Assembly: GCA_029204225.1 (NCBI GenBank)
Contig: CM055111.1
Location: 11,357,999-11,421,998, forward strand
Direction of reading: 5' to 3'
DNA length: 64,000 nt
Source: Diphasiastrum complanatum
Lineage: Eukaryota; Streptophyta; Lycopodiopsida; Lycopodiales; Lycopodiaceae
Under the pieces are notes generated by a model. It searched no databases. It was not told where the DNA came from and saw nothing but the letters and a program-made list of their open reading frames with translations. Below, piece after piece: positions 38,101-50,100 of the stretch. The translations under genes were made by a program, and so were the position numbers. Every line of letters begins with the position of its first letter. Within the stretch, counting starts at the first letter, position 1.

Positions 38101-41100
38101 ATCCTTGAACATAGAACCAGGTAACAATGTGGCTGGCAAAATGGACTGCCCTTCATCTACATTCTGCCATATGTCGAAAGGATCTGCATGCACCATCTGT
38201 AGATACAGCAAATCGAAAGTAGTGTGGGGACAACACCCCAGAGTAAATGAGGCATCTTCCTCGTCATTAGAAATGTCCTGCATTTCAGTAGCAGGTACAT
38301 GCAGCTGCTTGGTATCCTGCACTGGAATTATAGGAGCTTCATGCTGCAAATTATCAATAACAAGCTCTACAAACAAAGAACTTGTTTCTTGGTTGATGAA
38401 ACTTCTCTCCTTAGCATCTAGCATGGAACAGAGTGAAATTAATTCTTCTTGCTGATCTTGCAAAGAAGCTTCAGTAACCTCTAGCATGACAACCAAAGGC
38501 CAAGGATTTGCTGGCATCGCAACCAGCTCTTGCATGCATCCCATTGGTGCTCCATCTTCAGGTTCACCTTGCAAGCAAGACAAAAAATCTTCCTGAATGG
38601 AAGAGAACATATCCTCATCTTGAGGATTAGCGGGATTTGACATCTCCTGCAATAAAGGTATATTCTGTCGAGAATCCGACTGCATGCATACATCTGGTAT
38701 GCAAACTTGAAGTTGCCCTTCATGCTGATCATGCTGCAAGGAACTAGAAGTGGATTCCCCCTGAATGGAAACCTGCATGTCAGATGCTGGTGACTGAGGA
38801 CTACTCAACTCAATCTTTCCAATTCACACACATCCTGTAAATTGGCATTACGCATGCATACATCCTGCATATGAACCAAGTTAGATTCACTCTTGGAATC
38901 CATCTACATGATTTTAGCTTCTGTCCTGCATGACTAATGATCTCCAAAACAATGATTATTTCTTTGCTCCACCGAATATTGCTGCTCTAACTTTTTCCAT
39001 AACGATTCTGCACATGATTTCTCACCATGAATCAAAATTAAATCATCTGACAATGACAAACAAATATGGCCTATAGCTATATCATTAGTTTGGGACCATT
39101 TGTCATACTCTGAATCTGATAAGCTTGGCTTCCGAAATTGTCCTGTCACTATCTCTCATAAGCTTGGTTCACTCTTGAAAAGGTCTACAAGCTGTTTTCT
39201 CCATGCATCATAGTTGGACTTAGATTCTAAATGAATTTCGTATGGAATGAAATCCAAATGGATCCATCATGCATGCATAAGAAGAATGAGGTTTAGATTT
39301 CTAAATTCATGCTTCAACCTGGATGCTCTGATACCACTGTTGTAAAATGAATGATGCTAGGAAACAGACATGCATGAAGATTTAAGCAATATACAAGCTC
39401 TAATACCACTGTCGTAAAATCAAGGATGCCAGAATAGCTCCAAATCTGGATTCAGGACCCTAGAGATGCTATTTTCAAAGATGAACTGGAAAAACAGCAA
39501 GCTTTGGATCATAGATTTGATCCCAATTCAAGTCTGTGTGAACTCTACTCTTGTACCTATCAGATGAATCAAGCAAAGGACTAATTCTGCTTGCTGGCCA
39601 ATACAATTGATAGTGTCAATTTGGAAAAGCCAGATTCCGATTCACTTCTAATTGTTTCTAATCATAAGGAATGACAGAGCCTACGCAATAGAAACCTTGT
39701 GCAATTGATTTCATTCAATTCTGGCAATCCACTGAGGAGAAATGAAGGAACAAGCAAACCGGATCCAGCGCCCAATCAGATCTGAATGATGGCTGTTCTG
39801 GTCATGGAAACACTGATCGAGACTAGAAAGTATAGGAATAGTAGCGCCCTCCTCCAAGGATCAGTATGCAACTGTCCTCATCGAATTCTGATGAGGGAAG
39901 AGGGAGAAACAAGCAAAAGATCAGATCAGATCCTACTGCGACCACCTGCCAAAATTCAGATCAAGGAGACAATGAAAATTGATGAAGATGGAAGATGATT
40001 CCAATCAACACACTCTCCAACTCGTGGAGACCCTATTAAATAGAAATGATGTAGGTACATGGCATGGCATGCTATTGCCAAGTGTCCAAGGTATGTGGCA
40101 ATTTGCATGCCTATTTGCATGTGTCTAATTTGTCATGCATGCATCTTGCATGTTGCATGCAAACTAGGATATGTGGCAAATTAGCTTATTCTCCCCCATG
40201 CACATGTGCATGGGGGGCTACCAAACTCAAGTGGACAAGTGGCATCAACATGCAAGAAAGCCCTCCACGAGTTTGGTGCTAAAATTTTTTTGCCTAAGTT
40301 TATTTGGGCCTTAAAACTTTGGCCCCAAATAAAACCATGTTAGGGGTGAGATTTAATCCCTGAACTCCCTGTTCCCGACTACGACAACGAAACCCTCTAA
40401 GTTAGTACGAATCCTAAGTTAATAAGAAATCCCATTATGACTGCCACTAACAGTATTATATCCAACAGTATTTCATCAATTAAACAGAGACAAAACATTG
40501 TGAACTACCATTTATCAATTAAACAGAGACAAATCATTGTGAACTATACAGTGCTCGGCTCTCACCCTTTGTCTCTTCAATACCTTCCTCTTAGACCAAC
40601 CAGTATCCAAAAGTTCAGTATCAAAAATCCCCTCATCTCGCTTCAAGTGTCCTATTTATCTTCCTGTGCCACATCGTGATGACCGTCAATGGTCGCTTCA
40701 GCTTCCCGTTGCATCCCGTAATCAACGATACTGCGGTTTCCTTATGGTCTGTTCAACTCCGTAAATGGTCGCTTCAGCTTCCCCTTGCTTCCCGTAATCG
40801 TCGAGATTACGGTCCCTTACGATCTGTTTTCCACCGAGTCTACTGCCTTGCCCTCTTCTGCTGCTTCCTTTCTCTTAGGCGCTTGCTGTCATGGTCGCTA
40901 TCGCTGTAATCCGATGTATCCATTCCAGAAAAGTCACTTTCCAACTGCCCCTGCCTTGCTCTGTGACTTAGGTGGTTTGGTTACGAAAATTCCGAACAGC
41001 GCCGCAATATCCTTCTAAGTCTTAAAAAGCATACTTCACATGATTTCTACAAATCTGTTGTAAGCTAAGAAACTAGTCTGTAACAAGTGTCCGCGACGCA

Positions 41101-44100
41101 TAAACGCACTACTAATCTAAAATCGTACAGAGTTTCCCCCCTGTAACTTACTTCATGCAAACTCTAATAATAAAAACCGTAAACTACTCGCCACGACTTC
41201 AGAATCAACCTTCTATATTTATATGACAATGCTGATATGAGATATCAAACATTATAAATCTATATCGTCAACCCTATGATCATCAATGCCTACCAACCAC
41301 ACTTAAAACAACAAAATTCGTGGATCACAAAATTCCATAATACACATCCCTGACATAATGACATAATGTGTTTTGGATTTTTTTTTTTTGTTTGTTTTGC
41401 CCCCATGCTTTGTGCCGCACGTGTCTCCGTACGGATACTGTCATCCAAATTGAAGTCATTTTTCCCCCAACTGGCGTTGGTTGAATGTAATCCTGGCTTT
41501 CAAGATGTCAAACAAGGAGTAAATTAATCCCCTATTGATATCATCTCTCTCCTCTGGAAGATTGTAGCCTTTCACCCGACTGTTATTGACGACAAACGGT
41601 AGTCCCGGGGGATTATTCCATGCAATGGTTACATTGTTTCCAAAAATGTTGTGAATCCGATATGGACCCTCCTAATGCTGGTCCTTTGATTTTATTGTGT
41701 TTGTAATGCTTCCTGGGTAATATAACACAAGGTCACCCTTCTTAAGGTCCCGCTCATGTATATGCTTGTTGAACCACCGAGCCTGTTGCTGTTTAATTAC
41801 CCAGTTCATCCAGTAGCCATAACCTCTACGTTCTTCCAATTTTTCCAATGCAGTTAATCGTTCACGCAAAGACTCGTCATGGAGCAAGTTATACACAATT
41901 TGGATGCGCAACGTTGGTAAAATGAATTCATACGACATGATTGCATTTGTGCCGTAAACCAACTGAAACGACGTATAACCCGTAGATATCTTATATGCGG
42001 TGCGGTAAGCCCATAGCACTGGTTGCAAAAACTCATGCCAAGATCCTCCTTTCTGTAGCACCTGTTTTGCGATAATAGCCTTCAGCGTTTTATTCGTTGC
42101 CTCCGCCTGACCATTCCCGCGTGGATAATAAGAAAGACATTTTATGAATAACACGAAATAAAAATGTCATTTTTTTTATTGTGTCATTCACAAAATGCAG
42201 TCCCCTATCGGACACAGTTTCCAATGGGCAACCCAAACCGTGATAAAATATTGTTAAATATAAATTTGGCGATCGATTTTGCGCTATTATCTCGCAACGC
42301 CTTTGCCTTCGCCCATTTCGTAGCATAATCCATTGCTATGATAATACATGTATGACCATTCGACGATTGCGGGTGCCTTTGGCACGCATCACAGTTTTGA
42401 CAAAAAGCAGTAACGTCCCTCCAAAGGTTAGGCCACCAAAACTCCGCCTGCAATATTTTCCGAACCGTAATTTCTGAAGCAAAATGTCCTCCTGCAATGC
42501 CAGAATGGGCTTAATCCATAATCGCTCGAATGTCCTTGGATTGTAAGCAACGGCGTAAGACTTGATCATGAACACGTCGATACAATTGACCTTCAATCAT
42601 CTGAAAAACCCTCGATCGCCAAATCAATTGACAACGTTGATTTTTTTTCAAATGGTCTGGAAAAGTCCCATGCATCAAAAAATTAGCCAGATCAGTGTAC
42701 CAGGAATCACCCACTAATTCCAACATAAACAATTGCGCATCAGGCATTTCATCGATGCCTTCTTCCTCATTGCCCGTTTCCATACGAGATAATTGATCCG
42801 CTACAGTGTGCACACGGCCAGGCTGAATTCGTACTTCAAACTCAAATTCTTGGAATAAAATCATCCAACGCGCGATCCTACCCGCAATTGCAGGTTTATG
42901 TATAAGGTACAGCAGCGGTTGATGATCCATATAAACAATAAATTTGTTATCAAGTAGAAAATGTCGAAATTTCCGTAACGCAAAAATTAAACTCAACGCC
43001 TCTCTTTCCATGGTTGAATAGTTCTTCTTTGCTGGCGTTAGCTGCTTGCTTGCGTAGTATACTGGATGATCATAACCTTTCTCTTCCCTTGGTTGTGCTA
43101 ATACGCAACCAACTGCTTCCTGTGAAGCATCACAATGCACATGGAACGGTTTGCTCCAATCGGGTGGTCGAAGAATAGGCGAGTTCACCAATGCATTAAT
43201 CAAATCCTTAAATGCTTTATAACGATTGATAGTGATTTTGTATATTGCTCCCTTTTTCAACACCTCGTATAGCACATGTGTTCTGTCCAAATATGTTTGG
43301 AGACTTTGGAACCTGCATATTCTTAATTACCTCAATCTTTGCTGGGTCAATTGAAAGACCTTTTGAGATGATTTGCCCAAGCAAAACTCCGCGTCTTACA
43401 CAGAAAGTGCATTTGTCCGGATTCAAACTGATCCCGAACTCGTAGCACCGTTGAAAACATTTTTCTAGATAATCCAAATGATCTTCGTCATCACTATACA
43501 AACAAAAATCATCTAGAAAATTTTTCATAAACCTATCCAAATAATCATAAAATGCTTTCGTCATAACCTTCTGGAAAGCTGCTGGCGAATTTTTAAGTCC
43601 GAATGGCATTACTTTATAGGCATACGCCCCCCATTCTGTGATAAAAGCAGTCTTTTCTCGATCCTTCTCATCAATTTGTATTTGATTATACCCGCTAAAC
43701 CCATCCAAGAAACTGTATAACTCATGACCCGCGACCTCATCTAAGATTTGCTCGGTCAATGGTAAAGGAAAATGATCTTTTATTGTAAACGAGTTGAGCT
43801 TACGGAAATCCACACATACTCGTAGGTTACCATTTTTCTTGGGTACAATCACAATGGGGCTTAACCATGGCATATAATCAATAGCGTATATAAAATCTAC
43901 TTTCACAAGCTTCTCTATTCAGCTCGGACCCGCTCCGCATGTTTTGGATTCCTCCTATAACGTTGTTGTCGTACGGGCCGTGCATCAATGGTGACATCAA
44001 TCGTGTGTTGATAGATTTCCTTCGGTACCCCTTTGAGTTCATCATAAGACCATGCAAATATGGCCTTGTACTTCTTAAATAACTCGATTGCTCGTCGGAT

Positions 44101-47100
44101 AAACTCCGAATCGTTATTACCACCAATTGATATGGTTTTTGGGTTATCCTCTGTCCCCAAATTGACCTTGATCAATTCTTCTCTAGAATCTTGAGTAGGA
44201 TGCAACCGCGTAGGTTCTTCCTTTAATGTTCGAGATTCATCAATAACATCCACAAACTTCCGTAAAAGCTGATCGCAATTTGAACCCTCCCCTATCACTT
44301 GCTCGTCCTTCTGCAGTAATTCTTCAGAATCCGTCTTAACTCCATCCGCAGCAAATAGGTTGACAACCGTAGATAAATGGGCCTCTCCTACTGGTATGAA
44401 ATCTGGATACAGACTTGTTAAATATAAATCCTCTTCGGACTCCTCTGTTACCGGTTTGAGCAGCAATTCCTGTACTGTTTCGACTCCCACCGGTCGAACC
44501 GCAGAATCCAACCTTCCTTGATGTGTTTGTAATTGGATTTTCTTCCCCTCTGCAGGAATTGTTACTATGCCTGTTGTCCAATCATGCACGCTTTAGCGGC
44601 TCTCAACTAGGGTCGGCCTAACAGAACTGGGTAAACGTCCGTACCCGTGGGTAACCTCATTACCACAAAATTCAATAGAAACTTCAAACCCTTAATATAA
44701 ACAGAAACCTTCCGGATCCCCCCGGCTGGAGAATCCCGTGTATGGTTTGCCATCCGTATAACCAAATTGCTTTTATGCAGTGTAACGTTCTTTAACTTGC
44801 TGTAAGTTTCTTCTGAAATAATATTCACACCTGCACCTCCATTGATTTGAACCCCTTTGATGTTCAATCCTTGAATGTCAATTTCTAACGTGGGAACAAT
44901 ATCTTGTTCAGTGGATTGAACAATCGCATTAACGGCCATAGGAGGAAGCCCCTCCGGTAATTTGAATCCTGGTAACTTCGCCCGTATGGATTCTGCTAGG
45001 TGCGATTTGCATCAATTGACCCACTGTCACTTGAAATTTTGCAAAATCCACCAATTCAAGGAACATTCATCCCTCCTTAATTCTGGGGTGGATTTTGCAC
45101 AACGTTTTGATCATTGAAACGGTTATTAAGTCGCGGTGGTGGCAATCCTCTTTCCAGATTCTTGACACATTGCCGATGGTATGTCACACAGTTGAAATAG
45201 CCGTGTCCCCTCTAATTGCAGAAATTGCAAACATCATCGGGTAGATTTGGTTGATAACGCACTTGCCGTTGAAATGGCCGTGGTTGCATCTGATTCGCTT
45301 GCTGATAAGCCTTGATATGCCTGCATTTGCGGCGGCATCTGTTGTAGCGGTGGTTGTTGCATTTGCGGTTGTTGCATCTACGGTGGTTGCGGTTGGCGTG
45401 CTTGGACTACAAATGCTCCAACAGATCTTACCGCTTGCAGTCTTCTACAGTCATTTGTCCAGTGGTTGTATGCATTACAAATCACACAATACCGAGTACC
45501 GTTAGGACATTCATTGATGTAATGTCCTTCCTGATTGCAGTTTCGGCAGTACCGGACATCCCTTGGCGGAACTCCGTAGTAACCTCTTTTGTGACCGCTG
45601 GTAATGGTTCACTAGCTTTCCCCTTCTGCTTATGCTTCTTCGACCGTTTTCCATCACGTGAAGAAGAGGAACTCTCTTCTGAGCTCGAGGAATCCTCTAA
45701 TTCCGAATCCGTATCTGAATCAAAATCGGACGAGTCATCCCGCCAATGATGTCGTCGCTGCCGTCGGTACTTCTTTCTGGTTTCTTCCTCTTCCAACTGT
45801 CTGGGAGCCTCCACAATATGTTCTAGGCCTTGACCATGTAATGAAGTGGTTCCCCGTCGTAGAACCTTATGCAAACCATGGCGGAAATACTTGATGCGTT
45901 TGGCATCCGTGAGTGGCTCCTGCAGTCATTTTTCTAGCACCTTGAAACGCTGAACATACGATAGTATGTCCTCTTTCCGTTTTTGTTTAATCGCCTGCAA
46001 TTTATCTAGTATTTCTTCATCTTCATGTTCTTTCCGATACCTTTTCAAGAACGCCCTTCGCAATTCCTCCCAGCTCCGGAACTCTTGCAGCCCATACTGT
46101 GAGTACCATTGTAGAGCATTTCCTTTTAACGTGGTTGGGAATAGTTAAAATTTCCGGATGTCCTCCACCTCATGATTCACCTGGCAAACCGCCAGGAATT
46201 GATGAATGTCAATGTTAGGATCGTTGTGTTTATTACCCTTAAAGCACTGAAACACAGCCGCCCATGTCCGGCCTATTGGAACGGTCTCCATTCTGTGCAG
46301 AATCGTAGCTTTACCCAGATCCGAACAACTAGCACCTGTAGCCATTAAAGGTAACTCTACTTCCTCTTCTGCCAACTCTATCCACAATTCAAATCTATTA
46401 CTCTCCAGAATGCGCTACCACAAAGAATTGGTCCCGGCAACAGAACCAAAAAGGTGTTAGGGGTGAGTTTTAACCCCTTAACTCCTTGTTCTCGACTACG
46501 ACAATGAAACCCTCTGAGTTAGTACAAATCCCATTATGACTGCCACTAACAGTATTATATCCAATAGTATTTCGTCAATCAAACAGAGACAAAACATTGT
46601 GAACTACCATTCATCAATTAAACAGAGACAAATCATTGTGAACTATCATTCATCCAACAAATAAATTGGTTCTATGCAAGTATTATACTGCTATGCTCAC
46701 GACTCACAATATATGACAATGTGATAATCAATTACAGAAGTAATAGCTGAAACATGGTATTTAGCATCTACATGCTGGTCACTTAAAAGGTCTTAAGCAA
46801 GGACACTCTCTCTTGCTGCCTGTGACTCGCATGAAGTCTGGAACTAAATACAAACAGTGCTCGGCTCTCACCCTTCGTCTCTTCAATACCTTCCTCTTAG
46901 ACCAACCAGTATCCAAAAGTTCAGTATAAAAAAGCCCCTCATCTCGCTTCAAGTGTCCTATTTATCTTCCTGCGCCTTCATTGAGATGACCGTCAATGGT
47001 CGCTTCAGCTTCCCGTTGCATCCCGTAATCAACGATACTACGGTTTCCTTACGGTCTATTCAACCCCGTAAATGGTCACTTCAGCTTCCCCTTGCATCCC

Positions 47101-50100
47101 GTAATCGTCGAGATTACGGTCCCTTATGGTCTGTTCCACTCACCGTTGGAGACCGCAACCCTCACTCCTATGATTACTTTCCGTCCGTTCAACTTCTACT
47201 TGATTATGACTTATCCTAACCTTCTACTTACAACGACATTTCCTACTTAAGTTTCTATCACCTCATACAAGCTCTCAAGCCTCATACATGTCCATAGACA
47301 AGCTCATCAAGCCACATTCATAATGCTTGCATATATGCATCATCAAACATGATTCATTAAGCCCTAGGTCTTTCATTTAAAGGCTGTCCCTTGAGAGTTT
47401 CCACTTAAAACTTGCCAAAAGTTTTACTATTATACATAAATTTGTGTCAAGTTTGGAAATAAGATAATCTCACCTGGAAATCATCATATTCGCAATGTTT
47501 TTATAAGAACCATATGTATCAAACAAAAAAAGCTTCATAAGCAATCTTGTGAAACACACATTCTAGTGGATCCATTTAAATCTTGCTTGGTATAAGTGAA
47601 CAAATCGTTCCTTGTCTTGAAATTGTAATGTTAACGCTCCAACTAATCTTCTTGTAAGAAGGTGATGATGATTCATCACAACCATCAACAAGTGGCAAGA
47701 AAGATAAATCTAAAATGAAATGCTTCTTTTGTACAATCGATATACCACACTCTCTTGTGAGTATGGCATATGCATTCCTTTATTCTTTATGTAATGAAGA
47801 TGACAAAAACTTGAAAGGTAGCATCCAAACAACTATATGAACTAATACGTGTTCAAACTGAAAATTAAGCTTTATGGATGAAAAGAAAGTTAGGAAACAT
47901 AATTTGCTTGCAACAAAGAAATTCTGGAAACTTTAAGGAAGCCTCCTTATAAACTGAGCAATATTGGTAACTCTAACAAGGAATTGTGATAGAATCATGT
48001 TACAAGCAAAATTACTAGATATGATGTACCTTGGCAAGGAGAGGCTTCGCTTCCTCCACAGCTAGGCTGATGCGTTCAGCTGCCTCAAAGAGTTTTTGAA
48101 GACCTTGGTCATCTATTTGTCGTGCAAGCTTAGTGCATATTCCCACTAGCTCATCCAAGCTTACTCCCTGCTCGCCTTTGATTCGATCTCTGTGACAAAC
48201 AATAAGGCCTTCTGCGTGGCACTCAGGGTCAAGAGGTCCAACAGTAGGCTGAGGAAGTGGAAATCGTGGCGTTATGTCAATAAGAGTTTCGCTCACAAGG
48301 CCTGATTGGTTGACTTCAACCAGTGCATTACGAGGAATGACAACCCTTGCATCTGCTATCTGTGATTTGCAATACAGAGACACACCCACCAAACAAAACT
48401 AATCAGCAAGCTGACAAATGTTATGCGCCATTAACAATAACAACAAGGGTTGACAAGACAACATGCATTCTTGCATGAGGCCATCTTCGAGAACAAAAGA
48501 CTTGCATTCTCATTTGATGTGACCCACCTTAGTATCTATGTCACTTCAGATAATGTCATTAGCACTAGACTAGTGTGAATCTCAAGTAATCAAGTATGTT
48601 GGAAGTAGCATTCAAAATTCTAGACAAAAATAGAGGTGGCATTTCCTCCCCAATTACGCAATGACACTTTCTCTTTGACACTGAAAATACATCCATAGTA
48701 GTATAATCAGTCTGACACATTATACTAGTATGAAACAGTTCCAATAACAGATAAAGAGTTAAGTAGTCAGTGGAGAGCTTTTGCTTCTTCTAAGTTCTGA
48801 GGCTTGTGTGCTGATTTATTCAAAGTTTGAAATAGGAACTCTTCCATGGGGAGAGAAAAAGGTCCACTTTTGACAGTCATTGAGATGAGTAAGGCTCTCT
48901 TCTTGGGGAAGTGATCAATATAGTGTTTTGCAGACTTCACCTTCTATATTTTACTTTGTCTTGAGCTTGTGCTTGTTCCAAGTTCTGAGGCTTGTTTTTA
49001 CATTTATTCTGGTATGACATTGGAGCTCTTCCATGGTGAGAGCAAAGGGTCTGCTTCTGTCTCAACATGAGGGGCTTTTATTGAAGTTTTTTTAAGACAG
49101 TGGTATTTCATTATCTTAAGATAAAAGTGATTGGACAAATCCTATCATTTTTCATAGCATTTGACAGTTTTGGGACTTACCATTCTTATCTTAAAAATTT
49201 CTTCAACCTCAATGCTTTCACAGCCTTTATTGAGGAAACATTTGGGATGATTAGGTAGTGGAAATAAAAAATCAAGGATTCCTGGACACAAGAAAGTTTT
49301 GAAAAGGAAGCAACAATATATGCCCTTATTCTTCTCTGCTGAATATGTTGTTTTTGATCATGTTATCAGGATTGATGCTAGAGTAAATTTGCCTTGGAGA
49401 ACTTTTTAAGGCAAGATGCACTTGGAGAACTTGGGCAAATATATATAGTTTCATAAAATTTAATTTGAATGCAAATTGCCAACCTTTCCAATATATATCT
49501 ATTTGTGAAATTAGAATATATCCAATTTCACAAATTGCTATAGAGAAGTCAGTGATGTCATAAGGTAAAGCTTAGAAACAATATACGAGCAACTCAAAAA
49601 AAAGTCAAAACAATAATATAAAATCAATAAACAAAAAATCTTAGCCGAATCTTTTGTTCCGAAAAGCTTCATTCTTTCCAATCCATTTCACAAAATCCAC
49701 TCAGCACCCTGATTAGATCTCCCTGCAGAAAGTGCGCCCTACTCTTCCACCAGTAGTCCAACTATGCTTCTTGTTCTGAAAACTGATTGCCCAACAAAAG
49801 TTCTGTAGGAAATAGAAGCCTAAGGATCCAGGATCTTAACTATTCAATCACACAAAGCATTCTCAAAAGAAAGAGAGAGATGGCTAGAAACCCTCTTGTA
49901 GAAACTTGTGGACAGCCAAGGAGAATAGTCAGTATTGCTTACAAATGTGTCTCATACAAATGGGATGCACACATATATATAGTCCAAGATGACTATCTAA
50001 CTTCATGACTATTGGCTATCCAACTACTTGACTATTGGCTTTCCAACTACTTGACTATTGACTATCCAACTTTCTATAAGTTACATAGAAAGAATAAGGT

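Larger units (their letters stand above)
36718..40337 (-). mobile_element. non-autonomous Copia element with gag remnant and unknown 278-aa ORF
   Basis: Minus-strand order: 5' LTR 40337-39338 (its first roughly 45 bp lost where the gypsy element inserted), primer-binding site 39336-39325, broken gag, unknown ORF 38808-37972, polypurine tract TTAAGGGGGAG, 3' LTR 37830-36718. The LTRs agree closely over about 1 kb, with one deletion of roughly 60 bp in the 5' copy after TTTTCAAAGAT. Internal length is only 1.5 kb and no protease, integrase, RT or RNase H is present, so the element depended on others to move. Confidence 0.88.
40338..47140 (-). mobile_element. Ty3/gypsy LTR retrotransposon, degraded, with all pol domains
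   Basis: Minus strand: 5' LTR (about 47140-46455), primer-binding-like site TGGTTCTGTTGCCGGGACC (46448-46430, resembling the Asp-tRNA type used by Tat/Athila-like lineages), gag with zinc knuckles, protease, RT, RNase H, integrase, then the 3' LTR to 40338. Frames are broken by stops and shifts. It is inserted in the 5' LTR of the Copia element on its left. The far flank could not be matched, so the right end has been deleted or rearranged. Confidence 0.9.

Noticed and set aside
45251-45749. Plus-strand ORFs of 84 and 131 codons in the gypsy gag region
   Set aside because: They are opposite-strand readings of the gag linker and zinc-knuckle region, which has the recognisable motifs.
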